Both the position numbers and the translations under genes were made by a program. A stretch of DNA of 64,000 nucleotides from the NCBI RefSeq assembly GCF_021440085.1, contig NZ_JAKCPW010000006.1:372001-436000 (forward strand). Direction: 5' to 3'. Positions 59,781 through 64,000 of this stretch are shown one piece after another. How positions within the stretch are numbered: the first letter of the stretch is position 1; each line of letters starts with the position of its first letter. This DNA comes from Dyadobacter sp. CY261. Its GTDB lineage: Bacteria; Bacteroidota; Bacteroidia; Cytophagales; Spirosomataceae. The notes beneath the pieces were generated by a model, which searched no databases, was not told where the DNA came from, and saw only the letters and a program-made list of their open reading frames with translations.

Positions 59781-60848
59781 TCAAGCATATTTCGGATCGA
59801 GTTCTTTGGCCTGGGCTACGAATTCCTTTACTTTTTGTTCGTCGTCCTTTTTGCAGATCAGCAATACGCCATTGAACTCGGCTACGATGAAGCCGTCGAG
59901 GCCGTTGATCACCACAAGCTTGTCTTTCGGCGTTTTGATGATCGAATTGGTGGTGTTGTGCAGGATCAGGTTGCCGTCGGCTACGTTCATGTTGGCATCC
60001 TTTTCTGAAACTTCATACATCGACTTCCATGTACCCAGATCGGACCAGCCGAAGCTGGCGAGGACCACATGCACATTTTCGGCCTTTTCCATGATGCCGT
60101 TGTCGATGGAAATGCTACCGCAGTGCTGATAGGCACGTTGAACAAATGTGTCTTCGGAATCGAGGTAGTAATGCTCATCACCATCCTGGAAGATTTCGGC
60201 AATGTCGGGCTGGAACTGAATCAAGGCTTTCTTGAACGCCTTGATGTTCCAAACGAAGATTCCCGCGTTCCACACAAAATCCCCGCTGTCGAGGAACTGT
60301 AATGCCAGTTCGAGATGCGGCTTTTCAGTAAATGATTTTACTTTTTTAACCGTGAACTTGTCCGGTATATATTGAATATAACCATAACCTGTATCGGGGC
60401 GGGTTGGCTGAATGCCCAGCGTCACAAGGATGTCCTCATTGCGGGTTGCGCCCAAAGCCACTCTAATGGTGTCCCTGAAGACTTCTTCTTTCAGGATGAT
60501 ATGATCTGCCGGCGCCACTACGACATTCGCATTCGGATTTCGGGCCGCGATCTTGTAGCAAGCATAAGCAATGCAAGGTGCGGTGTTGCGCCGATTCGGT
60601 TCCAGCAGGATCTGGTCATCGGTCAGTTCCGGGATCTGCTGCTTGACGAGCTCCTTGTACTCGTGACTGGTTACAATATAAATGTTTTCAATCGGACAAA
60701 CGCCATCAAACCTGTCGACAGTCTGCTGCAACAGCGTTCTGCCAGTGCCGAGCACATCATGGAACTGTTTCGGAAAATCTGTCCGGCTGAAAGGCCAGAA
60801 CCGCGTACCGACGCCGCCTGCCATGATAATTACATAAGTATCCTGCAT
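59781..60848 (-). CDS. manC: mannose-1-phosphate guanylyltransferase
   Basis: The 355-residue protein opens with the nucleotidyltransferase loop YVIIMAGGVGTRFWPFSRTDFPKQFHDVLGTGRTLLQQTVDR, which is diagnostic, followed by ILLEPNRRNTAPCIAYACYKI and GDFVWNAGIFVWNIKAF. The length shows the short type without the C-terminal isomerase domain. It makes GDP-mannose for glycans and O-mannosylation, the reverse side of NudK at 3.6 kb. On the minus strand TAGTTTTG (60891-60898) is an exact -7 box about 43 bases upstream. Confidence 0.93.
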   Translation of the reverse strand: MQDTYVIIMAGGVGTRFWPFSRTDFPKQFHDVLGTGRTLLQQTVDRFDGVCPIENIYIVTSHEYKELVKQQIPELTDDQILLEPNRRNTAPCIAYACYKIAARNPNANVVVAPADHIILKEEVFRDTIRVALGATRNEDILVTLGIQPTRPDTGYGYIQYIPDKFTVKKVKSFTEKPHLELALQFLDSGDFVWNAGIFVWNIKAFKKALIQFQPDIAEIFQDGDEHYYLDSEDTFVQRAYQHCGSISIDNGIMEKAENVHVVLASFGWSDLGTWKSMYEVSEKDANMNVADGNLILHNTTNSIIKTPKDKLVVINGLDGFIVAEFNGVLLICKKDDEQKVKEFVAQAKELDPKYA

Positions 60849-60890
60849 CTGTGTTGTGTAAGGTATGTTATAGCGTTAGATAAAATCACC

Positions 60891-60898
60891 CAAAACTA
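60891..60898 (-). promoter_or_regulatory. -7 promoter box for manC
   Basis: CAAAACTA reads TAGTTTTG on the minus strand and matches TAnnTTTG. No -33 TTTG at 19-21 bases. Confidence 0.4.
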
Positions 60899-61092
60899 AC
60901 GATAAAGAGTCTGTATGCTCTACATCAACCGGAAATCTGCCGGAAAATTAGTTGATCGCATTGATGTCAATAACACATCGGAGCATTAAATTAGCTCAAA
61001 GCACCCTGATACCTTGGCTTCTTCTTCCTGCATTTTCACTTATGACAACCCGAAGAAAAAGTTGGATTTAATTATAAAAAATTTGATTTCTT

Positions 61093-61106
61093 AGTAACTT
61101 GTTACT
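61093..61106. promoter_or_regulatory. 14-bp palindrome in the TonB receptor leader
   Basis: AGTAACTTGTTACT is a perfect palindrome (6-bp arms, 2-base centre) 21 bases before the receptor ATG at 61128. It is a plausible site for a repressor or a small hairpin. The rest of the gap 60849-61127 shows only the manC promoter and no gene. Confidence 0.35.
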
Positions 61107-61127
61107 GACATCAACCCATTAAAAACC

Positions 61128-64000
61128 ATGCGCTCAACTTCTCCATTCTCTAAAATTTGGCTCATATATCTGCCCTTATTGTTGCTTTGCCAACATTCTT
61201 TTGGGCAGACTAGCTTGACCGGAAAAGTTACCGAATCAGCAACACAAGATCCATTGGCCGGCGTAAGCATTCGTATACAGGGCAAAGTAGCCGGAACCAT
61301 CACTGATACGAAAGGAGAATTTTCACTCACCACTTCATCAAACCCACCGTTTTCAATTGTCGTCAGCTCGGTTGGGTTCCAAACACAGGAAATTGCGGTA
61401 ACCGCCAGCATGTCGAACCTCGATATCGAACTGGTAGAGCAACCCATCCTCGGTAAAGAAATCATCGTTGCGGCCTCCCGCGTTGAGGAAAGCGTCATGA
61501 AGTCACCCGTTGCTGTCGAGAAACTTGATATCCGAGGCATTCGCGACACGCCTGCTACCAACTTCTACGATGCACTTGCGAACCTGAAAGGCATCGATAT
61601 GACCACGCAGGGTGTTTTATTTAAGTCCATCAATATGCGTGGCTTTGGTGCTACGGGTAACCCGCGAACAGTCCAAATGATAGACGGCATGGACAACCAG
61701 GCGCCCGGACTCAACTTTCCGCTCGACAATATTATCGGCATGTCGGAACTCGACGTGGAAAGTGTGGAGGTCCTGCCAGGTGCAGCCTCGGCATTATACG
61801 GCCCCAATGCTGTCAACGGATTAATTTTGATGAACAGCAAGAGCCCTTTCCTTTACCAGGGATTGAGCGCCAACGTCAGAGGCGGCATTATGCATGAAAA
61901 GAATCGCACGAAGGCCACTACGCCATTCGCGGAAGCGACTATCCGTTATGCGAAAGCATTCAATAACAAGTTTGCATTCAAGGTAAACCTGTCATACATC
62001 CAGGCCAAGGACTGGGAAGCGACCAATTATACGAACCTCAATGTAGGCGGCAACGCCGACCCTGATCGCAAAAAGGGTACCGATCTGGACTACGACGGCG
62101 TGAATGTTTACGGCGATGAAATCCAGACCAATATCAATGCGGTAGCCAAAACGCTGGCGGCAGCCGGGCAAATCCCGCAAGCGGCCGTGGGTCTCGTCCC
62201 AAATACTTTTGTCAGCCGTACAGGTTACCGGGAAAAAGCCCTGGTGGATTATAATACTAAAAGTTTCAAGGCCAATGCAGCATTGCATTATCGCCTGAAT
62301 GAGAAGGTGGAAGCCATTGCTCAGGTCAACTACGGCTATGGCACGACCGTTTACACCGGAACCGGCCGCTATTCGCTGCGCGATTTTAACCTTACGCAAG
62401 CCAAACTCGAATTTCGGGGCGATAATTTTACCGTCAGGGCTTACACCACACAAGAACGTTCGGGGAAATCTTACCTTTCCGGCCTCGCGGCGGTATCAAT
62501 GTTGGGAGAGATCAAGCCCAACAATATCTGGTTCGGACAATACGTGGGTGCATTCGTCAATGCGCGCGCGGCAGGCACAGCAGAGGCCGACGCACACTTG
62601 CTCGCCCGCCAGGCCGCCGACCAGGGAATGCCCCAACCGGGCAGCGCTACGTTTAACCAACTACTTGATAAATACCGTAATATGCCGATTGTTGACGGCG
62701 GAGGAGGTTTTGCGGACAAAACCAATATGTATCATGCCGAAGGCTTTTACAATTTCAAAAACCAGATCAGCTTCCTCGAACTGATCGCAGGTGCAAATTA
62801 CCGGCTTTATACTCTCCGTTCGAACGGGACGCTATTTTCAGATACCAAAGAAGGCCGCGACGGAACTATCCCGATCAATGAATGGGGTGCATTTGTGCAG
62901 GCCGGTAAAAACTTATTGTCGGATCATTTAAAAGTCACTGGTTCTATCCGCTATGACAAGAATGAAAATTTCGATGGACAATTCACGCCACGCATTTCGG
63001 CTGTCACCACTTTTGGCGAGCACAACATCCGGCTTTCTTATCAGACAGGTTTCCGAATTCCAACCACCCAAAATCAATACATCGACCTGAGGACACCATC
63101 CGGCACGTTGGTGGGCGGCCTCCCCGAATTTGACGCCCGTTACAACCTTTCGAACGGGATTCTACGCCAGAACCTTTCGGAAGCGGCAGTACTAGCCGTC
63201 GTGAACAGCAATCCCTCGGTGGTAGAAGATGCCAAACGCTACGCCACAGCGGTAGTGACCCAGCAGGCGACGACAGCTATTACGCAGGTTGTTACCACGC
63301 AGGTTACAACGGCCGTCAATCAGGGTGTAGCTGCGGGTACAGTCCCCAATGACCCTGCGGCCATTCAGGCGGCAATTACCGCAGGGGTGAATCAGGCGCT
63401 CCCCGGCGCACTGGCCGCACAGCTTCCGGGCATTCTCGCAGCGCAGGTTCCCGGTCTCGTGCCTGATCTGGCAAAGGCATATGCATTGGGCAAGCTGCCA
63501 AAATACGAACCGGTGAAGCTGAAACCAGAACGCATTGCTTCGTATGAAATCGGCTATAAAAGTGTTATCGCCAACAAGCTGTTCGTTGATGCCTATTATT
63601 ACATTAGTAAATACAAAAATCTGATTGGCGGAACTGTAATCGTCGTTCCCACCGCGGCGGCGGCGCCTGGCCTCCCTATCGAATCGGGTATCGGGGTAGG
63701 CAACTACTCCGGATTTGCCCGGACGGTTAATACTACTGAGACTATTACCACGCACGGCTTTGCCATTGGCCTGAATTACGCATTGCCTAAGGGCTTCAAT
63801 ATCGGAGGGAATGTGGCGAACAACGAATTAAATAACTTTACCCCCTCGCCGGAGGTCCAGTATTCACAGTTCAACACGCCGAAATACAGGTATAATGTAA
63901 ATTTCGGTCGACGCATTACGAGCTCCAACAGATTGGGCTTCAACGTAGTGTTCCGTCATCAACAGGCTTTTTTGTGGGAATCGAGTTTTGTAGTGCCTAC
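61128..64000 (+). CDS. TonB-dependent outer membrane receptor, partial (C-terminus beyond window)
   Basis: The ATG at 61128 opens a frame that runs to the window end, about 957 codons without a stop. A signal peptide (residues 1-26, ending HSFGQ) precedes a carboxypeptidase-regulatory-like domain (about 30-105, LTGKVTESATQDPLAGVSIRIQGKVAGTITDTKGEFSL). The plug domain follows (SVMKSPVAVEKLDI, FYDALANLKGIDMTTQG, NMRGFGATGNPRTVQMIDGMDN, VESVEVLPGAASALYGPNAVNGLILMNSK). A beta-barrel then contains FRIPTTQNQYIDLRTP. Residues about 680-795 are an Ala/Val/Thr/Gln-rich insertion (63160-63510). It imports a siderophore, vitamin or glycan with TonB energy; there is no SusD partner in view. Confidence 0.92.
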   Translation, partial: MRSTSPFSKIWLIYLPLLLLCQHSFGQTSLTGKVTESATQDPLAGVSIRIQGKVAGTITDTKGEFSLTTSSNPPFSIVVSSVGFQTQEIAVTASMSNLDIELVEQPILGKEIIVAASRVEESVMKSPVAVEKLDIRGIRDTPATNFYDALANLKGIDMTTQGVLFKSINMRGFGATGNPRTVQMIDGMDNQAPGLNFPLDNIIGMSELDVESVEVLPGAASALYGPNAVNGLILMNSKSPFLYQGLSANVRGGIMHEKNRTKATTPFAEATIRYAKAFNNKFAFKVNLSYIQAKDWEATNYTNLNVGGNADPDRKKGTDLDYDGVNVYGDEIQTNINAVAKTLAAAGQIPQAAVGLVPNTFVSRTGYREKALVDYNTKSFKANAALHYRLNEKVEAIAQVNYGYGTTVYTGTGRYSLRDFNLTQAKLEFRGDNFTVRAYTTQERSGKSYLSGLAAVSMLGEIKPNNIWFGQYVGAFVNARAAGTAEADAHLLARQAADQGMPQPGSATFNQLLDKYRNMPIVDGGGGFADKTNMYHAEGFYNFKNQISFLELIAGANYRLYTLRSNGTLFSDTKEGRDGTIPINEWGAFVQAGKNLLSDHLKVTGSIRYDKNENFDGQFTPRISAVTTFGEHNIRLSYQTGFRIPTTQNQYIDLRTPSGTLVGGLPEFDARYNLSNGILRQNLSEAAVLAVVNSNPSVVEDAKRYATAVVTQQATTAITQVVTTQVTTAVNQGVAAGTVPNDPAAIQAAITAGVNQALPGALAAQLPGILAAQVPGLVPDLAKAYALGKLPKYEPVKLKPERIASYEIGYKSVIANKLFVDAYYYISKYKNLIGGTVIVVPTAAAAPGLPIESGIGVGNYSGFARTVNTTETITTHGFAIGLNYALPKGFNIGGNVANNELNNFTPSPEVQYSQFNTPKYRYNVNFGRRITSSNRLGFNVVFRHQQAFLWESSFVVP

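Noticed and set aside
59692-60129. Plus-strand frame of 145 codons starting at the end of recF
   Set aside because: It runs through the terminator and antisense to the guanylyltransferase gene and shows no conserved segment.
1-64000. tRNA, rRNA, CRISPR arrays, insertion sequences and prophage genes
   Set aside because: Intergenic regions were read for cloverleaf ends, spaced direct repeats, terminal inverted repeats with transposase frames and phage-type proteins; none was found. xerC is judged a housekeeping recombinase because of its pairing with rpsU.

Overview
The window looks like a piece of chromosome from a Bacteroidota bacterium of the order Cytophagales, probably Dyadobacter or a close relative of the Spirosomaceae. 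The genus is inferred; no rRNA gene is present to test it. The phylum call rests on several signs. Promoter-like sites match the phylum's TTTG-N19-TAnnTTTG pattern, for example before nudK and nuoK, and Shine-Dalgarno sequences are scarce. rpsU is paired with a XerC-type recombinase. There is a SusC/CirA-like TonB receptor with an N-terminal carboxypeptidase-regulatory-like domain. DUF5618, DUF5117-type metalloprotease and Bacteroidota-type PEP carboxylase genes are present. Base composition is near 50% GC throughout and I see no insertion sequence, prophage, CRISPR array, tRNA or rRNA, so this reads as stable core chromosome with a few accessory genes.

Layout. 1-6.1 kb: end of a MacB-like ABC permease, gamma-glutamyltransferase, a DUF985 cupin, NudK, a YtxH-like stress protein, a SIMPL-domain protein and a MarR regulator. 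6.2-9.2 kb: a small surface-glycan module (GT2 glycosyltransferase, RmlC-like cupin, Wzx-type flippase). 9.2-17.7 kb: PEP carboxylase, xerC, rpsU, Ppx/GppA phosphatase, a large secreted zinc metalloprotease and an M23-type protein without a signal peptide. 17.7-23.7 kb: Fsr-like MFS exporter, SDR oxidoreductase, CtpA-type protease and acetoacetyl-CoA synthetase, all on the minus strand. 23.9-31.6 kb: pseudouridine synthase with a long repetitive disordered N-terminus, HtrA/DegQ, Hsp20, the acpP-fabF-rnc operon and kdsA.

31.5-43.8 kb: PAP2 phosphatase, a GyrI-like protein, Tag glycosylase, GDPD, PfkB kinase, DUF5618, cysS, DUF192, an M28/glutaminyl cyclase-like lipoprotein, PBP1C, glpK and a DnaQ-type exonuclease. 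43.9-49.2 kb: nuoKLMN, the distal membrane arm of complex I, with a strong consensus promoter and a terminator but none of the other nuo genes. 49.3-56.4 kb: a CapD-like sugar-nucleotide dehydratase/epimerase, a secreted esterase, an alpha/beta hydrolase-CBS/ACT protein-NAD kinase run, and a dipeptide epimerase followed by an AONS-like PLP enzyme. 56.4-64 kb: tatC, pdhA, recF, mannose-1-phosphate guanylyltransferase and a TonB-dependent receptor cut by the window end.

Functional themes are envelope and glycan building (kdsA, manC, CapD-like, GT2, flippase, PBP1C), protein quality control in the periplasm (HtrA, CtpA, Hsp20), fatty acid synthesis, respiration and central carbon entry points (ppc, pdhA, glpK, aacS). 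I did not find a convincing undescribed multi-gene system. The items most worth a second look are small: a low-complexity insertion inside the TonB receptor barrel, the 78-bp tandem repeat in the pseudouridine synthase gene, leader hairpins before ctpA, the MFS gene and xerC, paired repeats before hsp20, and two orphan reading frames.
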